Of a stretch of DNA of 64,000 nt, positions 27,150 through 40,315 are shown piece after piece (positions within the stretch are counted from its first letter, which is position 1; the number at the start of each line of letters is the position of its first letter). The notes beneath the pieces are model-generated. The model was not told where the DNA came from. It saw only the letters and a list, made by a program, of their open reading frames with translations, and searched no databases. The stretch comes from Erythroxylum novogranatense (lineage: Eukaryota; Streptophyta; Magnoliopsida; Malpighiales; Erythroxylaceae). Position numbers and translations under genes: made by a program. The stretch lies in NCBI GenBank assembly GCA_029891385.1, contig CM057229.1:3845001-3909000 (forward strand). Direction: 5' to 3'.

Positions 27150-29315
27150 CTTACTCTCGAATGGTAACCGCTACAGACTAGACAAAGATTAACGAGAAAA
27201 AAGAAAGAAGAGTAATAAATCTGAGTTTGCAGAGAGAAAGATAGAAAGAGAGAGAAAGAAAGGGTAGGGTTGGTTTGGGCTGGGTTAGGGTCTAAGGAGA
27301 AGATTTATGTTAAAATGAAAAATAAATAAATAAATCGGATTGGTTTTGATTGATGAACGCGGTTGTCGTTAGGACCGTTGGATGGGACGATGGTGTCCGT
27401 TGGATTAGTGGTAAAATAGAAAACAAAAGTTAAAAGGGGATATGCATGTGATGCCACTTTGGTTTTTTCTCCGTTCCTGATCCGCCGCCACCTCTTTGCT
27501 TATTATTCACTGTTTTGATATTTTGATTATATTATTTTCATGAAATGGCAAAAACCACAAATTACGACACCACCTGCTTCTTCTGACGTCACTCACTCGG
27601 TTTTGTTTTAGTTTTACACAAGGTAAGTATGAGAACTTATCCCAACAAATCCTTAGGGCCGGGAAAAGGGGAACTTTTTAAGGTTACTATTTGAACGTTC
27701 AATTCCAAACTCCTAAATTTAATATAAGTCTATAATTATTATTATATTTAAATAATTAAATCATTTTAAAAGTGTCAATATTTATTTGCAAGTCATCAAG
27801 CATAACTGAACATAATTATCTAAGTAGAGTTTGAATTCATCTAAAATAGAAATCTTAATTAGTCTTTAATTAAGACTTTATTTTTTATTTAATAAACACA
27901 AAACTCTAAAATTATTTATCTTAAATAAATCATGTAAATAATAAATTAAATCAAAATTAAAAAATATTTTGGAGCTCTTAATCCTACTAATCATAAATGA
28001 TGATAATAAAGTTGTAACAAAAACTTGCTTTTAAGATATGATCGAGTTAGTAAAGTGAAAGTATAGAGTTAAAAAGTTATGTATCGAATTTTTCTACTTA
28101 CGTTCTCTTGATTGAGTCTGTTATATGTGATTTGTCTAATGCGAAATACCTATTTAATATGATTTATAAGATATTGCGTCAATATAAAAATTTAATTATT
28201 GTATATTTAAAAGGAAGAAAAAAAAGAAGAAGTTGCGGCAAAATTGAGATTCGGAGCACTTGCCACGTAGATCGGCTGAGGGGTTGATAGTGTATTTTAT
28301 TAACCGTAATATTGCACGTGGAGAATGCAGACTCGTGTGTAAGTAAGAAGCAGAGACTCAACCGACTCAGTCAAAATTTGGGTTTAAGTTGGGCTTCAAG
28401 AGTATAAGATTTCTTAAACAGGATTACAGTCCCAACCATAACGGTCCACCCTCTAAAGCCCAAAAAGATATTTGGATCGCATAACATCCGGCCCGACCGA
28501 CCACATTAATTAGTGTGAAAAAGGTGGGGAAGAGAATGTTTGATACGCAAGTTTTGGACAAATGCCACTCTCTAAAAGCAATCAATCACAGGAAATGTCA
28601 CGATCCAACAGTATGTCAACGAATAAAACGCAAGAAGAAGACGAATACAAAGGGTCGTTTCATTGCATTAGTTTGATTTGGGACAATTTTCAATCCTTTT
28701 ATATTATTTTAAAGAAGAGTAAGAAAATGTAGAGAACAGCTTGGTCTGCAAGCGAAATTAAGGATTGAAAAAAAACGAAAGAGAATATACCATGGTTATG
28801 TTCTCTCAGACATCCGAGATGCCGAGTCAATTGGTTTGAGATAATAGCATATCCGTAATCCTCATCACATGCAAGCATTTGCTTTCCTTTCTCTTTCTAG
28901 CCTTCGCTCTTCATTTCTCTCACGTAAGGTACCTGGCTCCTCTCTCTCACAGATGTGTTTTGTGTTTTTTGTCTGAATTGGGAGGAGTGCTTTGTTTCGG
29001 TTGTGTTTGTGCATTTTAAGGTTGTTTCTGGGATTGGTGTCTTATGTTCATCGTGTTTCGAGACTTTACTTTAAAAAAAAAAAGTTTAAACCCTAGTGTC
29101 CGTTCTGCTAGTTAACCACTTCTTTGACGTTGAGTGTCTGGTAAATAATTTCTATTTTTTTAACGAGAAATGAAGGTGAGTAATAATCAGTTTGCGTTTG
29201 TCTTGATTGATTTTTGTATTCGTTCAGAATCCTGCAACTTGTCATTGGTGCTTGCGGATTCTTGGAACTATTGAATCACTTGCCTTGAGAGAGTGAAATT
29301 GTGCAAGATTGAGAT
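27150..29315. other. Divergent promoter region between RBP47 and the phosphoesterase gene
   Basis: Next to RBP47 lies a GA-rich tract (about 27,225-27,265, CT-rich on the RBP47 strand) typical of a plant 5' UTR/core promoter. The middle (27,700-28,230) is very AT-rich with no gene. On the plus side, a 5'-UTR intron is likely, with donor near 28,929 (ACGTAAG/GTACC) and acceptor at about 29,227 (CGTTCAG/AATCC). The UTR intron is inference from splice signals. Confidence 0.45.
27584..27591. promoter_or_regulatory. TGACGTCA palindrome (bZIP-type site)
   Basis: A perfect TGACGTCA octamer about 435 bases upstream of the RBP47 start. It is the classic C-box/CRE-type site of bZIP factors. Function here is unproven. 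Confidence 0.4.
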
Positions 29316-32300
29316 ATGGGTTCTGATTTGTTAGATAGCCTCAAAATGGAGAGAGTGAGGACTATCTTGGCGTACACAAGTCCTTATCCTCACGAGCATT
29401 CGCGCCATGCCATCATTGCTGTGGTTATTGGTTGCCTGTTCTTTATCTCTTCGGATAACATGCATACCCTTATAGAGAAGCTGGACAAGAACGTTAAATG
29501 GTGGTCTATGTATGCTTGCCTGCTCGGTTTCTTTTATTTCTTTTCTTCACCATTTCTAGGGAAGACTTTCAAACCCAGCTACTCAAATTTCAGTCGCTGG
29601 TAAGTTTGTGTTTTACTCCCCTGATCAAAATTTTAATACTTGTCTGAGTTGTTTGTGTTGAGCTTGATTGAGGTGTTAAGCACTTCCACATTTGTTGTTC
29701 TGCAGGTACATTGTTTGGATTTTGCTTGCAGCTGTGTATCATCTCCCTAGTTTTCAGTCCATGGGAGTGGATTTGAGGATGAATTTGTCCCTATTCTTGA
29801 CAATTTATGTCTCATCAATTTTGTTTCTTCTCGTCTTCCACATAATCTTTTATGGCCTGTGGTACATTGGTCTTGTTTCTCGTGTTGCTGGAAAAAGACC
29901 AGAGATCTTGACCATTCTCCAGAATTGTGCTGTAAGTTTTCCAAAAACATGTGGTCCTTTCTGCATATCCTGTTACAAGGTTTTGCCTCTGCTACATATT
30001 CTTGTTCTTGATTTGAGTCCCGTGTTTGAATTAGGTCCTCAGTGTAGCCTGCTGTGTTTTCTATAGCCGCTGTGGTAACCGTGCCATCACAAGACATAAG
30101 CTGCCCGGAAGTAGAAGTACTGGTTGGTTTTCTTTTAGGAGGAAAGGGGAGGGAAATACATGGCTGGCAAAATTTCTTCGTATGAATGAGTTAAAGGACC
30201 AAGTTTGCTTATCTTGGTTTGCTCCAGTTGGGTCAGCGAGTGACTATCCCCTTTTGTCCAAATGGGTTATTTACGGGGAGGTAAAGCTGCAAGCTGTAAA
30301 ATTTTGATCACTTTAAGCAATGCTCTAAACATGTTGAGGTGGTTGTCTTTCTTCATTCCAAACTTCTCATGTTTTCTTACCTTATTTGCAGTTAGGCTGC
30401 ACAGGTAGTGAATGTGCAGCGTCTGATGAAATTTCTCCAATATATTCATTATGGGCAACATTTATTGGCCTATACATTGCCAACTATGTAGTGGAAAGGT
30501 CAACTGGGTAAGTGTCAATTCATATCTTTTGCGTGTTACCTTTTACGCTCGGCATTAACTGTTTCAATTTTTTTTTATAACAACCAGTTCCATGAGATTC
30601 ACCTTGTTGTATTTGTGGTACTCTGTTTTTTTTTCTTGGAGATTGTAATACTTACATAAATTGTTTCATCGGTATTTCTCTCATTATGCTTCCAACTCTT
30701 CTTCCTTGATCACATAGGAAGGTTGTTTTTATCTCTTATTTTGATTTCATCAATCTATCACCATCTTATCAATAAGAGAGGGGTGGTAGGTAAAGGATGA
30801 TTGTGTCAATCCATTGTGCCTGTTTCACTGCTAGAGTTATGATTGGAAAAGTGATTTGGTTATGTTGTTCAGTTTATGCTATTCTTGCTTGTGTCACTCT
30901 TTCTGCATTTAGTTTCTCTCCTAATTCATTCTGTCCTGGGAGTATACAGGTGGGCTCTTACTCATCCTTTGTCAGTCCAGGAGTACGAGAAGTTGAAGAA
31001 GAAGCAGATGAAGCCTGACTTTCTGGACATGGTTCCATGGTATTCAGGGTATCTGTTGCTTTGCTCCCTTGTTTTACTTGTTTTTGTCAGTGCGTCATCG
31101 CTGGGAATCCTTTTCACTTAGCTATTCTTACTTTACAATGCTTATTTGTTGCAGAACTTCTGCTGATCTGTTCAAGACAGTATTTGACCTCTTGGTATCA
31201 GTTACAGTGTTTGTTGGTCGTTTTGACATGCGCATGATGCAGGTAATGATACTGCTATATGATATTAGTTCATGTGTCATGTTGTCTTTTATACTTCTTG
31301 AGATATGTTCTGCCTCTCCATACAAGTAAATTTCAGTAGGTCATATTGCTTATATGCTGAGTAAAGAGATTGACTCTGTAAATTCTGTCGTAGTTGAGTT
31401 TTTGTTAGTGGCCTAGTTTTGGTTGTCACTACTAGAAGGGAAAGCTGTTGGTTGACAGCAAATTATTCCTTCAAATATCTGAAATGACCATTATCAAATA
31501 AGATTACCGTTGATCATGGCTTTTTTAACTGCTCTGCTTTATAATGTTAACACTAAAATGAATGGTGAATTTCAACTTTGGTCGGTCCGATGCATCTTAT
31601 CTATGGTTTCTTACTTTTTGGATACTGTTCAGTACGATGACACCATCTTTCTTCTCCATTATGTTTCATCAGGCAGCAATGAACAAGGTGCAAGATGGAG
31701 CTCAAGGAGATACATTATATGACCATTTTAGTGAAAAGGAAGATATATGGTTTGACTTTATGGCTGATACTGGTGATGGAGGGAATCCATCTTACACTGT
31801 CGCGCGGCTACTTGCGCAACCTTCTCTTCGCATCACAAGAGGTGATTCTGTGCTTTCTCTACCGCGTGGGAACTTCCTTCTTATAGGAGGAGACCTTGCG
31901 TAAGTTTGTTATGTTTCTAGTATACATCATATAAATGATTTTGTGGGACTGTTTGTATCAGATTTGTATATTGTTGCTTGTCTAACAGTTTTTGCCCCAA
32001 AATTATTCAGTCACATAAGGTCCTGTATAACTGTAGCAGTAGGCAAAGCTTTTGGCATTACTTTCAAAGGATTTAGTTGTCAGAAGTCATCTTTGGTTTT
32101 AGAACATAAAAGGATAACTTCAGATATGTAATTTTGTCATATGCTTTTAAAATTTTGTTTCTGCATTTAGCAATACTTTGTTTAAGTCCCAGTTTTACTG
32201 ATAAATAATGATCTAAATCTTAATTGTTGGCTTTTAAGTGCAGCAGAAGAGGGTTTTAAAAAGCTTATTGTTTGTGAACATTTATGTGTGTTTTAAAGTA

Positions 32301-35300
32301 TTTTTTTTCATCTTGTGCTCTTGAATCAAAGCCTTTTCTAGTTAATCATATCATGGTTCTGTTGTAGATATCCTAATCCATCAGCATTCACATATGAGAA
32401 GCGCCTCTTTCGTCCTTTTGAATATGCTCTACAGCCCCCACCATGGTATAAGCCAGAGCATATAGCGGCTGACAAGCCTGAGCTACCCTGTGGAGTGTCT
32501 GAACTGAAGCAATATGATGGGCCTCAGTGTTTTGTCATTCCTGGAAACCATGGTTTGTTTCTGTTTGGATTTCTTTTTTAAAAAATTCTTTCCTGGCCAA
32601 TAAGAGTTCTGAGTCTTAAGATTTGTGTTGAATGTGCATTTACTGATGTGATTTCTTTAACCTTGTTGCTGATACGTGTTTCCTTACTTGGCCATGGTTT
32701 CTTCTGATGGAAAGACCTTCAAGATAGTTTATGGCTTCACAGCTAGTCATTTTTTGGCTTCGCAGATTGGTTTGATGGGCTTCATACTTTCATGAGGTAT
32801 ATATGTCACAAGAGCTGGTTGGGTGGTTGGCTCATCCCTCAGAAGAAGAGCTATTTTGCCTTGCAACTCCCTAAACGATGGTGGGTCTTTGGTCTTGATT
32901 TAGCACTTCATAATGACATTGATGTGTACCAGTTCAAATTCTTTGCAGAATTAATTAAACAGAAGGTACTTCTTTTTCTCTTTTGACTATATTCGTGGAT
33001 TCGGGACTTACTGTACAGAATGAGATGCGATCACTGTCGACTTGTTTGGCCTTTTCTATTTTCATGCATTTGTACTTCATATTAGCTGTTACAAGTTTCA
33101 AAATTTGAAATGCCAAGGTGAACAAATTATCCATTCTGCAACACATCATATTATACCAGTTATGATAAGAATCATCTTCAATTAGCTATTGGACCATCTG
33201 TAGGCTAACTTATGTGACATCTAATTCATATGTTTGTAGTAATGACAAGATACTCATTTACCTACCTTTGATTCAGGTTGGAGAGAATGATTCTGTGATC
33301 ATCGTCACACATGAGCCTAATTGGCTTCATGATTGGTACTGGAATGATGTTTCTGGAAAGAATGTCTCTCACCTTATATGTGATTATTTGAGAGGAAGGT
33401 GTAAGCTTCGAGTGGCTGGAGATTTGCACCATTACATGCGCCATTCATATGTTCCATCTGGTGGACCAGTTCATGTGCAACATCTACTCGTAAATGGCTG
33501 TGGTGGTGCTTTTTTACATCCTACCCATGTTTTTAGTAATTTCAAAAGATTCCATGGTACCACCTATGAGACCAAGGCTGCTTATCCTTCTCTAGAAGAT
33601 TCAAGCAGGGTAACTTTTGCATGATGATTTTAAATCTTTATTCTTTATGGTGTGTTTTTTTGTAGTTACTTCCATTTCTTTACTCTTTAGCTTTTCATTC
33701 ATCTGATGCAGATTGCACTAGGAAATATTTTGAAGTTTCGAAAGAAGAACTGGCAATTTGATTTTATTGGAGGCATTATTTACTTTGTATTAAGCTTCTC
33801 ATTGTTCCCACAGGTGAGTCTCTTCAGTTCTTTTCACTTTCCATATTTCATGCTTGTTACATGAGCTTTAGGCATGAACAGCCTAAATTATTTGGATCTG
33901 CAATCTGAAACTGAATTTGTCTATCCTATTTGTATATGTTTTTTTTATGAACTTGCTTGCACTTTCCTAAAACTTTGGGTGTGATGCTATTGTTGCTTTC
34001 TATTCATATTCAAATAAAGTGTCGCTTGCACCTTCCCAAAACTTTGGATGTGATGTTGGAAGGTACACAGACATGAATTTACTTATTTCTCCTTCCATTT
34101 CCAGTGTAAGCTCGACCACATCTTCCAAGCTGATTCATTTTCTGGCCACTTGAGAAGTTTCTTTGGCACGGTGTGGAATTCTTTTCTATATGTGCTGGGA
34201 CAGTCTTATGTCTCCTTGTTAGGTGCTCTGGTATTACTAGGTGTTGCAATCACTTTTGTCCCATCCAAAATATCTCGAAGGAAACGGGCAATAATTGGAA
34301 TTCTTCATGTTTTCTCACATCTGTCAGCAGCTCTGATTCTTATGCTGCTCTTGGAAGTGGGTGTTGAAACATGCATCAGGCATAAGCTGCTTGCAACTTC
34401 AGGCAAGTATTTTCTTATTTTCTGTTTTTTTTTGCATTCAAATTTTCCGCAATTGGATTTTTAGTTCAGTTGTTTCTATCTAAAATTGTCATGATTGTGA
34501 TGAGAGGGATGGCTATGTGGGTTCTCTACAAGGTGATTGTTATTAGTATTGATTATGTGATATAAAAATTGTTTATGTGGTGTATATGCCATCTTATACT
34601 TCAATGAATCAGTAGTATATAAGACCATATCTTTCACCTGAAATATAGTTCCACTTCAAAAGTGATGCTTCCCTTGTGGTCCAAAATTTAGTTGTTTGAT
34701 CACTGATTATGTGATACTGGTTAATGTTCTATTCCAGGTTATCATACATTATACCAGTGGTACCGAACTGTGGAAAGTGAGCACTTTCCAGATCCAACTG
34801 GTCTTCGATCTCGCATAGAGAAGTGGACATTTGGCCTTTATCCAGCATGCATCAAGTATCTCATGTCTGCATTTGATGTTCCCGAGGTAGGAACTTAATT
34901 ATGGTGTTATCACCCGAGTAATGTTATATACTCACCAGAGACATTGTCAGGTCATGGCTGTCACACGGAATAATATTTGCAAGAAGGGATTGGCATCACT
35001 GTCACGAGGGGGTGCTATAATTTATTATGCTTCTGTGTTTCTTTACTACTGGGTTTTCTCGACTCCAGTCGTTTCACTGATTTTTGGAAGTTATCTCTAC
35101 ATTGGCATTAATTGGCTTCATTTACACTTTGATGAGGCCTTCTCCTCCCTCCGGATTGCTAATTACAAAGCATTTACGCGATTTCACATCAATAAGGATG
35201 GGGATCTTGAAGTGTTCACACTTGCAGTAGATAAAGTAAGTACTTGTTGGTGGCTATTATTTACAGTAATTTTTTTATAGTTATGGGTCCCCTATTCTGA

Positions 35301-36058
35301 ACTAAAATACTTGGGTGATTGTTTGCCCATATTAGAGGATGGTTTTATGCTTATAATTGTTTTGTGGTTGTTCATGCCTAGGACTGGAATTACGATAATG
35401 GTGGCCAATTTAGGTTTAGTACAACAATAATAATCCAGTGAAAGTTCAGCTGACAGGTGGGTCCGGGGTTGGTCCAGTAATATGCAGCCGTACTTTTAAC
35501 TAGTAGAGAGGCTGTTTTAAATAGGTTAACATATTAGGATCTTACAAATTATTGCTTCTCATTTAACATTTTATTTTGTCCTTTTAAGTGCTATGATGTG
35601 CATGAGCAGGTGATGCGTGTATATGAACAAGCTGGTGATACATGTATATGAACAAGCTGGCCTTGATTTATTTTCTCCACGAAAGTTTTGAAGAAGTTAT
35701 TTTCAGTTTGTATTTTATATGTTCATGAACATCTCAACTACGTGCTATATGATGTTTTACCAATCATATGAGATTAGTTGTTAGTGGTAGTCGATATACA
35801 TACCTAGAATTATTCCCTGTAACTTCTGTCCGCATGTTTCTAATTCAATTCAGCAAACAGGTACCAAAGACCTGGAAACTGGATTCACTTTGGGAGGCGG
35901 AGCCAAAGCTACCGCAGCAGATGAGCCACCAGAGAAGGTTTCCTAGCAAATGGAGAGCAGCTTCTCCTCAACAGGACCCTCTGAATTCTGTTAAGGTAGT
36001 TGACCACTTTGTTATTAGACAAACAGAGAAATCGGAAGTGGGACCAAGCAATGGTTGA
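29316..36058 (+). CDS. Large transmembrane calcineurin-like metallophosphoesterase
   Basis: Fifteen coding exons: 29316-29599, 29706-29931, 30035-30280, 30392-30507, 30950-31048, 31155-31242, 31673-31899, 32368-32552, 32766-32965, 33277-33609, 33712-33813, 34105-34402, 34738-34886, 34951-35235, 35861-36058. Phases agree throughout and give 1,011 residues. The N-terminal third has several hydrophobic segments (IIAVVIGCLFFIS, MYACLLGFFYFF, YIVWILLAAVY, LFLTIYVSSILFLLVFHIIF). A phosphoesterase domain follows: ADTGDGG (about 384-390), LIGGDLAYPNP (D427), GNHDWFDG (488-491), VTHEPNW (H569) and AGDLHHYMRH (604-613). More membrane helices lie at the C-terminal side. These are the metal-binding motifs of the calcineurin-like family. 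The substrate is unknown, and I know no validated name for this plant family. Exon 12 ends in a GC donor. Confidence 0.92.
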
Positions 36059-36775
36059 CAGTCATTAGCTGATCTTGCTGCTTAAATTGGTCTTAGATAT
36101 GTCGTATGGCTATGTGGGAAGTATATAGAGTATGTAGGGACAGGAAAGAGTAAATCAAAAGGGAAGAGAAAGTCGATTCGGGAAATGAAATTCATTTTTT
36201 AGAATGATTTTCTGATGGCTTTCAGGTCGGTCTCTGAAGGGAGAAAAGGGAAAATTCAGAAGGAAAATAGATAATTTCCCTTCTGATTGGTTCTAAATGA
36301 ACCATTTTGTATAATATTATTCGGATTCTAATCAATTCATTGATCTGTTACTAGATTGTTTATAGCAAAAATAAGAGTAAATAAAATTTTTGATGTTAAC
36401 ACCAAATATATATATATATATATGAAGGATTTTGTAGGTTTATTGATCAGGGTTTAACAGAAGAGCTTTATAAGTTTCTAAAATTGAAGATACAGATCAA
36501 GAAATTAAATTTTAATTATTTGTGGAAACATATCAATTAGTAGAACTTTTGATAAAAGAAAGGGATGCTGTATATGAATCGTGTACCTATATATATATAT
36601 GTATATATATTATGTAGGTGACACTTAGAATACTCTTTTCCTATCCACATGAAAAAAGGCTTGGAATTTAATTAAAGCTCTTGAAATAATCCTTATGGGA
36701 ACAACCAACAGATCAAGTAACTGATTCAAAAGCTGTTATTTACAAACTTCCTAACCCCTACAGCCCAAAATGACA
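36059..36775. other. Convergent 3' flanks with (TA)n microsatellites
   Basis: 717 bases between two convergent stop codons. Two short TA repeats occur at about 36,408-36,424 and 36,590-36,610. The first part should be the phosphoesterase 3' UTR. No gene is seen. Confidence 0.55.
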
Positions 36776-38719
36776 CTACATCTGATAATCCGATTGAAGA
36801 AAGCTTTCGTACGATGTTCCTTTAAGTACTTGTTCGATTTCATCCCAATTATCGATATGTTCTGATAAAGGCGATGTGTGGATCTTAACCTGACGACTCG
36901 TAAGCTCTCTGTATGGCAGCCTAAGGAAGTCCTGCACTTCTTTTAGCTTCTGAAACGCCACAAAGTTTTCAACCATTAGAAACTATGAAGAAGATCAACG
37001 GGTTTGATGATGGTAAAGTTGAAAAACAGACAAAACATAGTAGCCTAAGCCTTACGGTGTTGTTTCCCACGACATCCTCGTAATAAACTACAATGTGTCG
37101 TGTGGTCTTGAAGTAATTTATGGCCCTAATCGCTCTGTCATCTACATGCTTCAGTTCGGCTAGTAGGGTTGTGGTATTTATTGTTGGCTTGTACGTTGCA
37201 AGAACCTTTGCCTGCAAATAATGTATCAGCTTAGATACAGGTGCTTTTTAACAAGGTGCATGAGAGTGTGATAAGAAGAGATGAAGCACCTCCTCTGAGG
37301 AGTGAACATGGGACTTGTGTGTCCCGTTCAGTAACCTCTTACTTTTGTCGTATGAATTTGCCATCACAGACACCATTCTTCGAAGCAAGTTCCTTCTGAA
37401 CAGAAATATTGCATGAACCCCATTCTCGTTGAAATAATCTACTATGCCCTTGTGATGTTCCAATACTCCCTACAAAAAAATGGTAATAGCAAATCATCAT
37501 GGACAAGATTCAACTGAGAAGTGAGACCAAGAAAAGCTGCCTTTGGTTGATTCTGCTGCAGGTCAATTGGATCGGAAGTTCACGTTAATCTGATCGAGGA
37601 ACTGTTAATTCCAGAGGAACTGCAAGATAATGGTCTACGATTTGTGTAGAATTATTGAGTGAATCACCTGGTTGAGCATCCATTTGAATCCAACTGCAGC
37701 ATTACACTCATTCTTTGAAGCACTACTGAACCAGTCGAGATTGTAAACTTTGTCCAGTACTTTCACAATTGCAGAAATATTGGCTCTTCTCTCTTTGGAT
37801 CCGAAAATTTCACCATTTGAGCTGACATTAATGTGACTATTTAACAACGTCTCGAACCATCCACTCCCTGATCTTTGCATTGACAGGATTGCAAAGTATC
37901 GGACAGGATTGCAGGCACACTCTTCCCTACAAGTGTGTCATAGTCATTATAATCAACTAACATAAATCTGAAACCGAGACAGCATGCTGAAACTTAATTT
38001 CTTAACAGGTTACCTGTCAAATGTTTCAGGCTTCGGATAATGCACGTAGGGAAGTTCCCATTGTTCAATACCTGAAGTGTTACACGGCTCCTGGAATATT
38101 CTGATGTTCAGGAATTTGGCAGTTCCTTGGGTGCTTATTTGCTTTATACATATGGAGCAAATATAAACTCCACAGATCATAGCAAAAGTTACGAACACCA
38201 ATCTAGGCAACAATGGAGATTTTTTAGGAGCCCTCAAGGATTCCTGGAATTTGAAAGTTAATCCTGTTAGACAAGAATACAAAACTATAATTGAAAAACA
38301 ACATGAACATACTAGTTAAAGACGATGGAGTTTCAGAATCATACTGTGGGTTCCATCTATATTTCTCCATGAAAAAGGAAAAAAAAAGTACATAGAAGAG
38401 ATAAAGTGATGGGGTCTTGTGCTTTATTCTGTTGGATCATTTTGAGAAAAACAAGGCGACTGAAATGGTCAGAACCTAAGCTCACTAGAAAGTATTAGAT
38501 CACAGCATTATCGCTACACTTGTACCAAGTCAAGAAACTTGACAAAAACTACTATCAATAACCTGTAAACCTGTCATGTAATCATTAAGTTCAGGAAATA
38601 AAAAGAGAAGGAACAAAGTAATAGGAAAAGAACCACAACTTTTGCTTCAGAGAAAGGCAAGTTCCATAGCCAAGATCTCCAAACCAAACCTTGTTGAAAA
38701 TGCATATAGCATCAGCCAT
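36776..38719 (-). CDS. Type II membrane sulfotransferase-like protein (P-loop, NodH-like group)
   Basis: Minus-strand exons: 38719-38690, 38243-38014, 37926-37668, 37469-37290, 37211-37056, 36949-36776. Phases agree and give 342 residues. The first exon encodes only MADAICIFNK and joins in phase to ESLRAPKKSPLL. An ATG at 38282 that reads through the acceptor is therefore not preferred. A single hydrophobic segment at about 21-43 (LLPRLVFVTFAMICGVYICS) after a basic stretch fits a type II anchor, probably Golgi. LSMQRSGSGWFETLLNSH (101-118) is the 5'-phosphosulfate-binding loop of sulfotransferases. FRRNLLRRMVSVMANSYD resembles the 3'-phosphate-binding part. Sulfate from PAPS is the likely donor, and the acceptor is unknown. 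The family is often annotated only as P-loop NTPase. Confidence 0.85.
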
Positions 38720-40024
38720 TCTTCATGAAACCAAAGAATACAAGTAAAGCTTGAACTACCAAAGTTCTTTCACCTTCTTCCTTCTCTTGTTAGCTCCTCC
38801 CAATCCCAGGTGGATGGTACTTCTGAGGAAGGACACATAAAGAAACATGACACTTAGGTTCAAAATTCTAAGTCTTTTTCTCGTAAAAATCGACCACCGT
38901 ATACTCTCGTTTGTCCTGTTTTTGTTTTGCTTATGATGTTTTACGTATCTTGCATCTTATTGGCGTACCTTAAAACTTCTACTTCCTCACTACCTCTTTA
39001 CCAATCCTACCAACATTTTGGAAGTCTGGTTTTAAATTTTGTTGTAAAAAGTATAAATCAATCTTAGAAAAAGTTTTCAATCTTTAAAATTGTTAAAAAT
39101 TTCTTTTGAATTTTTAATTTTTCAAAAAATCTCATAGGATAAACTTTAAATTAAAAGGATGAAGTATATGTAATATGACTATTAGACGTGGATTAATTAA
39201 ATATTATTTATATGATGATTCAATTCATTTTAAAAACTTGAACTGAATTAATTAAATCTGACTTAAACAAATAATTTATTATACTTATATTAAATTATTA
39301 ATTTATATTGAATGTAATTATTCAGATCATATTTAAATATTGAGTTAGGTTTTATAGTAATGATTTTAATCAATTCACCTCTGATGTTTATATTATTAAT
39401 ATTTCGTTGTTATTTTTAAGTGAAATTTAAAAGAATAATTTTTTGAAAAGTTAAAAGTTAAATAAATTTAAAATTTTAAAGATTAAATAATTTTAAAATT
39501 TATTTAAATATATATAAAACTAGTTTTGACAATTGAAAATAAAGGGTTAACTTCTATTCAAACCAAATTTAAGATCTAAAAAGTTCTCTTTATGATTGAA
39601 ACTGTTGACCTTTTTTCTACAACCACACAGCATCGTTGAAATTAGAGGAAAGGATTGCATAGTTATAATGTCGATTAATGTCGCCAATGTATACATAAAT
39701 TAACCACGCGAACCTACTTCGTTAGAGTCCAATGTCGACGAAGAAAGTTTTGCATAATGTCAAACATTGAAGTAAAATTTAACTATTAATTAATTAATAT
39801 TTTATTTAAGGACTTTTTTTTTGAAAAATGAATGAAGAAATTTATAGAAGAAACTAGATCAATACTACAACGAGTTCAAGGCTAGACGCCTAGTTTTGTA
39901 AAGGGAACTAAGCCTAATTGTCTAACCTATAGGAAGAAGCCAAAAAATAGAACATTAAGGCTTATTATGAAAATATAAAAATTACAAGCCCCACAATCTC
40001 TTCATATCCAGAGATTCTTACATA
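38720..40024. other. AT-rich intergenic region upstream of the sulfotransferase
   Basis: The part next to 38,720 (to about 38,830) is pyrimidine/purine-biased and probably 5' UTR/promoter of the minus-strand gene. From 39,050 to 39,600 the DNA is extremely AT-rich with ATTTAAATT-type strings. No gene or delimited repeat can be supported. Confidence 0.5.
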
Positions 40025-40315
40025 TGTTTAGCATACGAACAAGCTCTGATAAAGTTGATGACTCTATCCACAAGCACGTTATGAACGATCAATCACATTA
40101 ATCAAAGAACAAGTGCGAAAATAACAAACACACATAGATTAACATGGTTCACCAATATTTTTGGCTACGTAATCCACATACGGCTAGGGTTTTATTTCAC
40201 TATGAATGTTTTTCAACATCGGTACACTAGGAGAATAGAACATATTTATATGTCCAGGAGAATACAAAAGACATAACTGCCATCTAAATATATTATCAGA
40301 CTCCATATCTCAACA
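40025..40315 (-). repeat. 3' LTR of the truncated Copia element
   Basis: On the minus strand it begins TGTTGAGATATGGAG, directly after a purine-rich AAGTGGAAGAA tract, and ends in CTAAACA. Length, TG...CA ends and position after the polyprotein support an LTR. No partner LTR is present in the window, so the inner boundary is inferred. Confidence 0.65.

Noticed and set aside
26787..27192. Long plus-strand frames rich in Leu/Arg or Cys opposite RBP47 exon 1
   Set aside because: They are antisense shadows of the Gln/Pro-rich CAG-repeat coding exon.
38010..38282. ATG at 38,282 as start of the sulfotransferase-like protein
   Set aside because: It reads through a good acceptor (TTCCAG/GAATCC). 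The upstream MADAICIFNK exon joins in phase and gives a family-like N-terminus.
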